Source: Notospermus geniculatus (taxonomy: Eukaryota; Nemertea; Pilidiophora; Heteronemertea; Lineidae). Taken from it: a stretch of DNA of 64,000 nt. A program made the translations under genes and the position numbers. Below the pieces are notes generated by a model, which worked only from the letters and a program-made list of their open reading frames with translations, did not search any database and was not told where the DNA came from. Each line of letters opens with the position of its first letter. The stretch's first letter is position 1. The stretch spans positions 63,475 through 127,474 of the forward strand of contig NMRB01001878.1 of NCBI GenBank assembly GCA_002633025.1. Direction: 5' to 3'. Positions 31,231 to 42,553 of the stretch are shown here, piece after piece.

Positions 31231-32932
31231 ATGGAGGAGGTCCCGGATCACAATCAACATGATCAAGAGGGAGACACTGACCATCACGTCCCTGAATCCG
31301 CCGACGAATTCAACACTTTAGTTGTTGTGGAATTTGCATCCAATGTCGACCCGGCTTGTGTCAAGTGGTTCTTATCTAAGGTTGAAAACCCACGATGCAA
31401 TGATGGAGCGGAGTTGCTGGCACGTACAGCATCGGACGAGGATGGAGAGGTGAGTGTCCCGTAGGTTTCTTACATGATTTTCATCCAAGTGCCAGTGTAC
31501 TTCACTGATATCCTAAATCACCTTACTGTGAAAATTACTATGAAAATCGGTGTCAAAATGAGGTCATGTGTAAATAATACATACACGCCGTCGTGGTTGT
31601 ATCGTGACGTCTATGACCAAAATTCTGGTCTATTTGAAACTCATCATGATTACATGTAAATTGTATTTCAGGAAACTGTCATGCACATAAGTGCAACTGT
31701 CCATCGTCTTCTTGAAGCAGCTGAGTTGATGGAGCTTAGGAAACCATGTATTGATGGGACCCTGAGAGAATTCTCACTCGCTGAACTGGAACATTACAAA
31801 GGCTCAGGTGAGGGGACTGAGAGAACCTTCAATGATGTGACATCTGTGTAACCAGTCCAGGGTCATATTTAGAGGCCCCCCCCCACCACCGCAGCCACCA
31901 CCATAAGACTGACAAAAAGTCTTCTTTTTCATGCAGAATTTAGGGCCATAATGGCAAAATAGTATAATTTTTCACTACAGTGGAACCTCCCTTAGCGGAC
32001 ACCTCTGCCAGGAGGACACCTCTCTAATCAGGACAGCGATTTTCAGTCCCAAACTGGTCATTTCTATTCATTTCGACCTCTATAATCAGGACACCTCTCA
32101 ATTAAGGACAGCATTTGTCAGTCCCGAAGGTGTCCTTAATAGAGAGGTTCCACTGTATATACCCCAAACCTCTTTGTCCATTTCAGGCGAGTTAAGTACA
32201 TTTCTAACAACAGCTGAAAAACAGCGCATCGTCTGTCACGAGCTGGAGAACATCAGGGCAACAGAAGCTGATTCTCAGTTTCCAGGACATACCAAATTAA
32301 AACCTCTTTATGCTGGAGAATCCATTGGTAAGTTCTAAATACTAAGTCGGTCTCACCTTTAGATGGTAGAGGGTAACTGTACGTTTTGTATGAAAGCTGT
32401 GCATCACTCTATGGCAATTCATTGTCAACTTTCGTGTGAAGCAGAGTTTATTTGTATACGTTACTGTGTTTCACATTAAGATGTCGTCTCTCTCTTCAGT
32501 TGGCAGGATGGTACACGATGGATTATTGGTGCAACTTTTTCCCCTCCATGAGAAAGAAGAGCTGAATTACCTCACGAGAGAATGGTTCGGGAGTTGGAAG
32601 ACCTTGTTTCATGTCAGGCAACCTGTCGGTACGCAATACATGATTACGAGATACTGCCTTCTGCTAGTTGTATCATTGAAGGGCACTTGCCCATCATAAA
32701 TATTTCAACGCTAAAATGCATGTTACAGGTCAGTGACTCCACTCTCTATGATGATGCAGCTTTCTACAGTTTCTGATTGTTTCTTCTTTATTTTCACAGA
32801 GAAAATTCGTCTGTATTTTGGAGAGACGGTCGCGATGTATTTCGCGTTCCTCGGCCACTACACCAAGGCTCTCATCCCGCCCTCTATGATCAGCATCTTC
32901 TACATCATCTTCTCACTCGACGGCGTCTTCAA
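31231..32932 (+). CDS. ANO10: Anoctamin-10-like, copy 1, truncated at an N
   Basis: Cytoplasmic N-terminal part of a TMEM16K-type protein. Coding exons 31231-31449, 31672-31807, 32187-32327, 32500-32628 and the first 133 bp of exon 5 (32800-32932, ending DGVF) are intact and in frame. The piece is almost identical to the complete gene at 53001; exon 3 lacks one codon (TKLKP versus TKFKKP). Sequence switches to an Ig-receptor locus right after the N at 32933, so the truncation is most likely an assembly break, not a pseudogene. Product and function as for the full copy. Confidence 0.85.
31978..32155. mobile_element. 178-bp Tc1/mariner-like MITE, copy 1 only
   Basis: Ends CAGTGGAACC and GGTTCCACTG flanked by TA. 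ANO10 copy 2 has no insert at the same point (TTTTTCACTATACCCC), so presence/absence differs between the two copies. A relic of the same family is near 55387-55430. Confidence 0.8.
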
Positions 32933-32933
32933 N
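32933..32933. other. Single-N join, probable misjoin
   Basis: Left of the N is ANO10 exon 5 and right of it is the first-intron region of an Ig receptor gene. In the second ANO10 copy the exon continues without interruption. The junction therefore looks like two contigs placed side by side. Confidence 0.8.
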
Positions 32934-33132
32934 ATAAATATGACCTGCGCTAAAGCGCAGGGTGATGAGGGTGCTTGGTGGCAAAGGTGTAAGCCTGGCG
33001 TCACCGTGCGGAGGAAATTGTTGATGAGTCTCACCCCCGAAGATCACTCGGGGTGTTCTGCCGTACTGTAAGCATTGTGAATGGGGTGTGGTCACCACTC
33101 GTCTCATCAGTTTTACTCGCCGCGTTTTTCAG

Positions 33133-36100
33133 ATCCAACAGCTGCGCTGAATTGGACCGAAAGCCATGAAAACGTAACGATTAGATGCGCTAAGAGGTTT
33201 AAATCATTTTGGTGCTGTGCAACTGGATACTCGCATATAACATGGAGTCGGAAAGTGTGGGGAGCGTCTCAATGGGAAACCTTCCCCTGGAATGGAGTCG
33301 AAGGGAGCCTTGATAACGGAGACCAGGGAGCGCAGGTAAACGGGCAGCACACCAGGCGTTATCGCAAGCGGTCTAAAATATGACGCTTCGCCCATTGTTT
33401 GGAAGCAGAGCGGCGGAAAATAACAAAAATAAAATGGGCGAAGCGTCATAAAGCCTGCCGCACACGAGTATCGCAGGCCGGAGTGGACAAAAGTCTCCAT
33501 TTAGGTATCATACCTAAATAGAATTAGGTACTATACCTAAATCAACCAACCACATGCCAGGAATTAGGTACCATACCTAAATCGATTTGAGTACCATTCC
33601 TGGCATGTGGTTGGTTGGTTGATTTAGGTATAGTAGTACCTAATTCTATTTAGGTATGATACCTAAATGGAAACTTTTATCCACTCCGGCCTGCGATACA
33701 CGAGTTTGACGCAGCGAAGCTTGCCGCAACTGTGGAGCTATCTGTCGAGCAAAACTTCAGTCGAGACCGTTTGCTCAGCAAATAGCTCGTTGTGTGCGCG
33801 TATTTTTTTGTGACTTTTCTGCCTCGCAAGACGTTGAGGCGAATATCAAACTTGGATGTTTTTCGCCCCGCGAGGCGAAAAACTCACCGTGTGCGCGCTA
33901 ATTCTCAGCTGCGCGCTGAGGGCAGAAATACAAGTGGCCAATGAAAACGCATCCTCCGTTCACATGATTCCAAGATGGTGGCCTCCAGCAGAATGGCAGA
34001 GGACGCCATTTCTTACAATTCAGTGTCTTCCGTTTCATGCACGTCTGCCATTTCGCTGGGGCCGCCATCTTGATCATGTGAACGGAGGATGCGTTTTCAT
34101 TGGCCACCTGAATTTCTGCCCTCAGCACGTAGCTCGAATAGCGCAAGGATCCTGTGTGTGTCCATCCGGATAAACCCACCTAGCGGGGAATCGTGGAATA
34201 TGCTCCGTGCTCACGCCTCAACGTCACGTGATGTAGTCTCACCGACATCATGAATCGGGGGNNNNNNNNNNNNNNNNNNNNNNNNNNNNNNNNNNNNNNN
34301 NNNNNNNNNNNNNNNNNNNNNNNNNNNNNNNNNNNNNNNNNNNNNNNNNNNNNNNNNNNNNNNNNNNNNNNNNNNNNNNNNNNNNNNNNNNNNNNNNNNN
34401 NNNNNNNNNNNNNNNNNNNNNNNNNNNNNNNNNNNNNNNNNNNNNNNNNNNNNNNNNNNNNNNNNNNNNNNNNNNNNNNNNNNNNNNNNNNNNNNNNNNN
34501 NNNNNNNNNNNNNNNNNNNNNNNNNNNNNNNNNNNNNNNNNNNNNNNNNNNNNNNNNNNNNNNNNNNNNNNNNNNNNNNNNNNNNNNNNNNNNNNNNNNN
34601 NNNNNNGTATATCTCCAAATGACAGAGATTCAGAATCCGCCGGGTGCCACTCTGGCACCCTTGAGCGTTTTAAGAAAATCACGTTTGAATTTTTGCAACT
34701 GACTTTGTGCATGCAAGAAAATATTCGTACTGCATACACAGCAGTTAGCTGTGCAAATAACCACTTCGGACTTTAATATCATTGGACGTCAGCTGACGCA
34801 ACGACTGAGCTTTGTACAGGAGAATGGGAGCCGATGTACAGCTAACTTTTGAATGGTTGGATTTACACCCCATAAATGTATTACCAACAGATAGAAACAT
34901 GGTGCCTCGTAATCATATAAGCATGTTTTTAGTAATTTTCAACTGGTTACGTTATTGGAAACGGCGTTTTTATGTATTTTGACCCATTTTGTGTTAATTA
35001 ACATAAAAACGTCATTTCTTATTACATAACAACTGAAAACAATTAAGAAAAAATAAAAAAATAACAAATGATTTAACGAATCACGCAGCGTAGTACGCTC
35101 ATGTGGAAACGGGCCTTTAGCAGGGTTTCCTTTCTTCAGATTGTTCGACATGCTATAACAAACCAGTGATTGTACAACCCACCGACATCAACGTGACGTA
35201 TTACGAAAAACTCGGGGCAAATTTCACCGCACGTTGCCTCGTATCGTTTGGGCCAAAGCGGTGCAACGTTTTCCCGGACTTACTACGCGTCAGCTGGTAT
35301 AAAGTGAACAGCTCAAATCCGAAATCATGTGCACACGAATTATTCCGCCACAGCATTCAACAAGATTTTGAGTAAGTTATAAAAAAATTGAATGTATGCG
35401 CGGCGACAGAGGCGGGCCACCAGAAAACATTGTTCAGAGGTATCGCACACGGTGACAGGACAAAACGTACCCGGACAAAACGTACCTAGGACAAAATCTA
35501 CCGGGCAAATGGTACCCGGACAAAAGGTACCCAGACAAAAGGTACCTAGGACAAAAGGTACCTAGGACAAAGTGTACCTAGGTCAAAATGTACCTAGGAC
35601 AAAACGTACCTGGGACAAAATGTACCCGGACAAAAGGTACCGGGACAAAACGTACCTAGGACATAACGTACCTAGGGCAAAAGGTACCCGGACAAAATGT
35701 ACCTAGGACAAAAGGTACCGATTTAATATTTCATGCTATTTATCTTAGTTCTCACCTCCCGCGTTGCCTGAACCCAACGGGTGAGTTGTCCTGGGGATGA
35801 CTTGTCCTCGAATGGGAGGAGTTGTGCGGGTTCTTTTTTAGCCCGCTTGGCCGCAACACAGAAAAAAAATCAACTTGAGTGGAAACTCAGAGTCTGACTT
35901 TAGGGACAAATTGGTTCGAAACACTTTTTGACTCAAAATGAAACAGAAAATATTTCGGCCCGCGACAATGACATCTCGGCGTAAAATATTTTCTCTCAGG
36001 TCGAGACTGTCAGTATCTCAACCCGAAATATTTTCTCTCGGAACTAGGTGTCATTGTCTTGCGCCGAAATATTTTTGTTTCATTTTGAGTCAAAAAGTAT

Positions 36101-37846
36101 TTCAAACCATTTTGTCCCTAAAGTGAGACTCTGAGTCTCCACTCGAGTTGATTTTTTTCCTGTGAAGACCCAGCAGGGCTAATGCTGTGCCCTTTGCCAC
36201 TAGAGGGGGCCAAAACCCAAATCACTGAAAGTGCTATTTCTTCCTAACCAAGAGACGGAGTTTTGTCAATTTTTTTTCAATTGAATCCGTGGAGTCCATT
36301 TGTGAGGTGGGGGCAGCATTCATGGCACTGGTTGCTTTATTCCAGAGCAGCATTAAAGGGAAAGAGGAAATTCTTTTCTTGTGTAACTTACAAGGATCCC
36401 TGCTTTTGATCTGTTACAGGCTGATGTGATGTTCAAGTAGAACATCCTCCCAGAGCATGGGTTTTCATTGCGCTCCTGTGCTCAAGTACACCCATGTGGG
36501 TATGTAGAGGATCATATTTTGATACCCATGAATCCACAATGAGCATAATATCTGAAAAGCTTGCAATACTGAATGGGCGTTCGTCTTTGGGTCATCTGAC
36601 CACGTCATTTCTAATCGCAGGGGGTTAGAACTGAGAAAAAAATAAAACAATTAAATCGGTACCTTTTGTCCTAGGTACCTTTTGTCCTAGGTACCTTTTG
36701 TCCTAGGTACATTTTGTCTGGGTACCTATTGTCCAGTACCTTTTGTCCGGGTACATTTTGTCCGGGTACGTTTTGTCCTAGGACCATCGCACACCGCTCA
36801 TTCTGAGAATCTCATGTCATTTATGGTCGTAGCCTCCTTAATACAGAAAAAGGTGCGAAGAGGGGAGCGTTTGTGAAGACCCAGGGTGCGAGGATGCGCG
36901 TCGCAACACTTTTCCGTGAACTTGCCTACAAACTGATTTTCACCGGTTTTCAGATCCAAGGATCATCCTAAATTACAGCTGATTGTGAATGATCTCATCA
37001 TAACTAACATCACAGAGGCCAACATTGGGAAGTACTGCTGTAGGGGTTTCAATGGCGGTGAGCACACAGACAGAACGATACAGCTACAACTCGGAAAAGG
37101 TAAATACTGCAGCATGGTGGTGAATGGTGAAATATGATGCTGTGTCTACCCCACGGAGTCATCACGGCGCCATTGCAGGGGAAGTATGAGTCAAAGCGCC
37201 CTTAGTCGCAAAAAGGGGGTCAGCATCGGTTGAATGGCGTGAGGAAAGAGCCAAATTACGGGGGCGAAACATTGATTCCCCTTTGGGGTGCGATTTGAAT
37301 ATTAGGGGGCGAGAACTGGTCCGATATGTATCTGGGCGTGGGGCTGGGATCCTGATGGGGCGGGGTCCCTTCCGGCGACATACCCGGCAGTTGTCCCCTT
37401 CTGCGAGCGTGGATGACAATAGTTGCGCGAGACTATATCCACAATTGTTTTTTGACACTGTTGCCTTTCTTTAGTTCCAGACCTCAAGAAACCCGACAAG
37501 ATATTAAAGACGGCCATTATTGCGGTCGTCTTCATTATTCTCATTTCCATTCTGGTTTTCCTCGTCCTCTGGGTCTTCCGTTTTGATATCTTGCTCTTTA
37601 TCCATGCAAGACGTTCAGCAAAGGGTGAGCATCACGTGACTTAGAATGGCCTCGTCTCGCAAGTCAAATCCTGAATGAAATTCGCATTCCCCTTGCCACG
37701 GATGAGCGCCGTATCAGTGAGTCTTTGCAGTCGTGATAGGATTGCCGAGCAGTTGCCTTCGGAAGTTCCGAATGATGGTGCGCTCGTCCCAGCTTCAATT
37801 CCAGTCTTTTGACCATGTTCAGTGTGAACGAATGAAACCTTTGTAA
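33133..37846 (+). CDS. Two-Ig-domain transmembrane receptor, copy 2 (5' missing)
   Basis: Visible exons: 33133-33335, 35140-35371, 36954-37099, 37475-37624 and a probable last exon 37731-37846. The signal-peptide exon is absent left of the N join, and the exon with the first Ig cysteine motif falls in the N gap. Second Ig domain and transmembrane exon (juxtamembrane VFRFDILLFIH) match copies 1 and 3. The usual DxGxYxC motif of the second Ig domain reads ANIGKYCC, having lost the Asp, which may weaken the fold. A 1.3-kb repeat element interrupts the intron between exons 4 and 5. The tail frame (VVIGLPSSCLRKF ... MKPL, stop) is tentative. Confidence 0.65.
33469..33698. mobile_element. 230-bp palindrome made of TTAGGTA words
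   Basis: Ends TATCGCAGGCCGGAGTGGA and complement. The interior has repeated AATTAGGTACCATACCTAAA and CCAACCACATGCCAGGAAT mirrored. Flanked by CACGAG on both sides. Not in receptors 1 or 3 at this position. Confidence 0.8.
33904..34136. mobile_element. Foldback element in Ig receptor 2 intron
   Basis: Second copy of the 21659-21899 family, with the inner arms ATCCTCCGTTCACATGAT / ATCATGTGAACGGAGGAT. Confidence 0.7.
34262..34606. other. Assembly gap (345 N)
   Basis: Starts after the same CATCATGAATCGGGG run as the gap in receptor 1. By comparison with receptor 3 it should contain the exon encoding the end of the first Ig domain (44362-44467 there). Confidence 0.95.
35451..36785. mobile_element. 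1.3-kb element with inverted minisatellite ends, 9-bp target duplication
   Basis: Flanked by ATCGCACAC (35442-35450, 36786-36794); receptor 3 has a single ATCGCACAC here. The left end is about 16 units of GGACAAAACGTACCTA type (35459-35720). The right end is about 8 units in the opposite orientation (TAGGTACCTTTTGTCC, 36657-36785). Inside is a second palindrome (35865-36165) with TCAACTTGAGTGGAAACTCA and TTTTGACTCAAAATGAAAC mirrored. No protein-coding frame of note. Confidence 0.85.
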
Positions 37847-38130
37847 GCTGATGGAAGCCAGACAATAAATCACCAAATGTACGTATATTATGTCATAATC
37901 TACAAATTGAAAATTGTACACATAAATTGCAATAAAAGAAAAGATGTGAATTAAAACAATTAACACTAACAGTGGACTGACATTATTGCAACAAGTGTAT
38001 CCCAGGTTTTGAAACATATTCGCTGCTGACATGGCTAACGTCCAGACATGCTCATCAAGGACTCTGACCACCAAAACGGGAATGGTCAGTTTTATTGACA
38101 TGAAGAATAGGTAACCCATTTCTCTGGTAT

Positions 38131-38512
38131 TCGACTTGTTGCATAAACCTGACGAGACCAAAAATTTCATCAAAGTTGCATGTGTAAACGGGCATAACTT
38201 GTTGCAAATAACTACTGCTCAACTTGTTGCAAAATTAGGATCCAGATCCTATTTTCTGGTGAAGTTGCAACAAGTTGCACGTCGCTGGCCAATGAGAATA
38301 CAGCAAAAAATCATGTGACGTCTAATAAAGCCAAAATGACGACTGCCGAACAAAGGATTCCCGCCAAAATTCCTGCAACTTGTTGCGAACTTCTGCAAAC
38401 GTATCGCTCTGGATGTTGCAATGTGTAAACGTCACAGGTATGGACTGCAACAAGTTGCAGGTTGCAGCAACTTGCAACTTGGTGCAACCTGGTGTAAACC
38501 GCCCCGCAGTTG
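38131..38512. mobile_element. Element built of GCAACTTGTTGCA words
   Basis: Between CTTGTTGCATAAACCTG and TGGTGCAACCTGGTGTAAAC the sequence is full of AACTTGTTGC in both orientations. It replaces about 180 bp that are present in the equivalent region of the third module (near 46720-46925). Confidence 0.5.
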
Positions 38513-38723
38513 AAGATATCGCATGCTGCCATTCTTTGCCAGGCTCGGGAGTGGGCAAGTACGTGGACAGGACATTACTGTTTCTGACCATACCCCCACC
38601 CCATTATCTTCAACTTAGGATTAGTCCATTTTTTCCGAGTTCAGGAATGGGACAGTTTAATGAGAGTTTAGAGTATATCGACACAAAGAACTACTACCGT
38701 AAAGTCTAAGATTTCTGTTAACA

Positions 38724-39036
38724 TCACAAAGAACTGGGCAATTCGTCAATGCTTTTCAACACTTCGTCATAAACTTTTACTCTACCTCGATATTCGTTAT
38801 CTTTGATAGATTTCAGTTTCTTTATATATTCATCAGGTAACGCGCATTGCGTTGCACCCTGTAGGATAACATCTTTATAGTGAGGGGAAGGTTGGTCCGG
38901 TGGAGGGGCGTTGACGTCATCGCTCGGCCCGTAAAGTGTTGTCAGTTGATATGATATGCATTTGAATTTCCTGCCGTCTTCTGAGGTAACATCGACGTCA
39001 ATCGGACGGTAATAGCCAAGGGACACACTCTCTTGC
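38724..39036 (-). pseudogene. GGCT: Gamma-glutamylcyclotransferase, copy 2, last exon only
   Basis: 313-bp exon equal in length and frame to the last exon of copies 1 and 3, with an intact acceptor and open frame (QESVSLGYYRP ... DELPSSL). Exons 1 and 2, carrying the YGSN substrate loop, are not found between here and the ART gene at 39843. It would lack the active-site loop, so it is called a remnant. The exon itself shows no disabling change, so the loss may be recent. Confidence 0.75.
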
Positions 39037-39203
39037 CTGTTGAGGAGGGAAACAGTGTCGATTAGAACATAGTCAGTTTCAAACATTTTTTTTACAAAAG
39101 AGAGGGATGTTATGTGTCCCCTCCACAACCAACGATGATGCAATTTAGTTGATAGGGCTACGTAACAAGGCAGCATGTAGATCGCATGTTGGGCGACAAT
39201 AGA

Positions 39204-39345
39204 GAGCTTCTGCAAGCGCCCGGTTAGTCCATACGACTACGTTTATCTATTGTTTGGTACACTCCTTTCGCAGTGTCTTCTCACTCATAGCCTACCTATA
39301 GAACGATAGGTATGAGTGAGAAGACACTGCGAAAGAGTGTACCTT
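39204..39345. mobile_element. Two short palindromic elements upstream of ART copy 2
   Basis: 39204-39256 is one arm of the 1758-1877 hairpin family (GCAAGCGCCCGGTTAG...CTATTGTTTGG). 39256-39345 is a separate hairpin, GGTACACTCCTTTCGCAGTG with its complement, joined at CTATAGAACGATAG. They mark the left breakpoint of the second module. Confidence 0.6.
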
Positions 39346-39842
39346 GAGAGCGTTAAAGATAATGTATCACGGATATTTTCGCGGGCCAGGAAATTCATTG
39401 TTTATTTACATTTTGTTTGTTTATGTCCAGGCTTTCTTTGTCTTATGAGTACATGTAATTTGTTGATGACATGCCCCTCTATAAATTCGGTTGATTCCAA
39501 TGTATTCATTTTGGTGGGTTGGCATGTCCCAAAAGTCCAAAATAACACATGTTTACAAACATTGAATGTAAACAATGAAGTCGATCGTGATACATTATCT
39601 TTAATGCTGTGCTGGAGGCTGAATGCCTGTCATCATCGATCGAACCTAGTGATGCTGGGGATTCCCATCTTTCATTTCCATTTTCTAAGACAATTCAAAT
39701 ACGAGTGTCAGACTGAGATAAGCTAAGTTCAGAGAGTCGGTCGTGTGCTTATTTCATACATACAGAGTAGAGCTTGGTTATACGACGGGAAATCGCAGTT
39801 GGAAAGGTGTAAAATCCGATTTCGATCACTCAGGTTAGAAAT

Positions 39843-40982
39843 ATGGGCAACAACTTTTCAGAAGACGAAAATGCCGACGGCACCATTACCCTGTATCACT
39901 ACACCAGTAAAGAAGGGGCCGAGGCCATCGATAGGGAAAAACGAATCGCCTCGTCGACGGACACACGGCGAGATGCCGCCTTTGGAAAGGGTGCATACCT
40001 CACACGAATACCACCAAACCAGATTTCAAAATTGGAGATACTGATGAACAACTATGATGGCGGTACACGTAAGTAAAATTTAAAAAAATGGCCTACCAGT
40101 CTCTGAAGTGGGGCACCGGGGGAGGGGGTCTTTCAGGTGGGGGAGGGTCAGTTCTGGCACCTCGTGTGGTCATTTATTGGTGTGACCTCAGCGACCGGCT
40201 TTCGGCTGTGACGTCACTCTGGCGTTTTCTTTCAGCCGGCAAGAACATGAGGAGGCTCCTCACCAACAACGCCAGTAGGATTGAGAAAGTTATCGAAGTG
40301 AACGTACCAAAAGGACTAGTTCAGCAGGTGTCAGATGGTAACTGGGACGGCCGAGACATCTTCAAGACATTTGACGCCGATCTTGACCTGACACAGTGTA
40401 GCTACAGGATCCTTGATGGCCCAGAAGCCACAGGTAACAAATACTAGTAGATCAATCATTCCCTGGCAGCCATCTTGCCAAAACTATAGGTCGTCACCAT
40501 GGGGACGTTCTTCCAGAGTGACAGATGATTGGTTCTCCCATTCCCAGTGCGGGAATCACCATGACGATGACCTAATATTTTCAAGATGGCTGCTTGCGAA
40601 ACTCATCTTTAGATCATGTTTATAGATCGAGGACTCCACAACGAAGCAGACATGCCAACAACGAAAGATCACAAGATATTTTAATATTTTCTGCCAACCT
40701 GACCTGACCTCGTCACTAGCGACCAAATTCCACCTGAATACCCAAGTTGTCTTGTCGTTATCTCCTTCCCAGCAATTAGCCTGTAGGCCTACATGATTGT
40801 ACAACTGGAACATAGGCCTACTTTTGACATTTATTTTCGCTTCTTTACAAAGAAGTTTGACAAATGTGAAAGTTCCGTTAGATAATGAGACGTGATTCCT
40901 TGATGGTCTACTTCCTGAAGCTACAAATAATCAGTTTTTCTTACTGTTCATTTCAGAAAACATCCGATGGACGCTTCTGTAG
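39843..40982 (+). CDS. HYD1-type ADP-ribosyltransferase-like protein, copy 2
   Basis: 149 residues from exons 39843-40068, 40236-40433, 40957-40982. All three signature motifs are kept: LYHYTS, GKGAYLT, FDADLDL. It differs from copy 1 by one extra serine codon in exon 2 and a few substitutions (AEAIDRE for ARAIDRE; GLVQQVS for RLVEQVS). The same ENIRWTLL ending is used, which supports that stop over the longer alternative frame. It is followed, as in copy 1, by an Ig receptor gene about 1.6 kb downstream on the same strand. No signal peptide. Activity and target are unknown. Confidence 0.7.
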
Positions 40983-42553
40983 AGTGGTCCGCTGTCAGCC
41001 AAAGCTTTAAGAGACAGAACTAAATTCACATTGGAATACCAGAAGAGACATTATAGCGTATCATAAGGACTATCTTCAACACCATGAACTTATGCAAGGG
41101 ACGTACAGATACCCCTTCTTGAAATTCAAGAAACTATTGGTGTCGCTGACGAAATTAACAATTACAGCTTCTAAGGCCTATACCTCGGCTATTTGCGGCC
41201 ATTTGGACTCATAAACTTGCAGTCATGCATAGATGGATACTCATGGATTGAAAAAAGTAAAAGGGGAGTTCGTAAATGGACTCGAGAGTAAATGGGGATT
41301 TCGAAACTATAATTTGAAATGGTGATATTTTCATGACTTTCATTTTTTCGTGAAATTTTCTCCAGGACATAATGAGATGTGTGTTTTGGGCCAGGTTTCT
41401 GAGAGTTACAACCCAAAAGTATGCATACTTCATCAGTAAGGTACATAAACATTATCCACTAATACCCCCATCACACTGAGCTAGTCCTCAGTACGTTCTT
41501 GAAAACTTTGCCGAACGGGCTGTGTGCGAACGGAGTGGACGTAGTGGCAACTTTTTACAGTCTTTTTACATTGGACGGGAAGGGTGCTCCAGAACATCGA
41601 AGCATTATTTGGCCAAGGGTTACACGTTCTAGCCCGTTTTACGATTTTTTTAGGACGGGGCAGGACGTTTTGAGAACTACTTCAGTGTGACAGGCCCTTT
41701 ACCTTCTTCCATGAGTGTATACAGACGGCTTGCATTGGAAAATAAAAATAAGGCTGATGTTGGGATTCCCAGCTTTCATTTCCGCTTTTATATACGGTAG
41801 GGCCTACCTAAAGGAAAGCAGTTTGTTCACAAATACCACTTGTATGCAGATTCAGAAATCGTACTCCTTCTGGCCGCCATCGCCTGAGTTTATGTCACTG
41901 ACTGATAATACTGATCAGATCATAAAAATACTTCTTGGTGTATTCAGCTTTATCTTATCTGTACTGATCCTCAGAGGTGAGCACAATGTCCCTGGACATT
42001 TTCATTCAGTGTTCCCCATCTGTGACTATCTGCGTGTGTTTCCAAAGCAACAAAGGGACACACAGAAACACCTGGCAGACCGGTTTCATGCCGGTGTGTA
42101 ATAGAATCTAATGCCCCCGATATTAGGATGTCCCCCAACAATACATTTACGTAAATGTATCATTGTTGGGGGAAATCATAATAATGTATAACAGTGGTAT
42201 TTAGGTCCACAGAAACGCCGAGGTTGAATGCAAGCAACCTTGAGCTTTGGAAAAGAACAGCTGAGTGACACCCAAAGCCGCACCGACATAACCGACCTGC
42301 CCCAACCCCACCAATTCCCGTAGAGTTCCGTCGATGGAAAATTCAATCAACATTTAGCACACGAGCGAACAACAAATTTAATGCTGCAAGAGCTTCCTCT
42401 TTCCTCCACCGTTGTCCTCATTTCATCTCACCTCTTCCGAGAACGGAACGATTACATGTACGTGTGCATGTACTTGGAAGTTGATGTTACGTCCGTTTTA
42501 TTCAGCACTTGGCATTTTCATGGCGATAATGTTGGGCGTCCAACGTGCCTGCA
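40983..42553. other. Intergenic between ART copy 2 and Ig receptor 3
   Basis: Shared with 19041-20357 apart from an extra piece at about 41440-41700 (ends ACACTGAGCTAGTCCTCAGTACG and CTACTTCAGTGTGACAGG), which looks like a short insertion with imperfect inverted ends. No exon recognised. Confidence 0.4.

Noticed and set aside
35459-35720. CRISPR-like regular repeats
   Set aside because: Units are contiguous with no spacers, and the genome is animal; it is a minisatellite end of a transposon.
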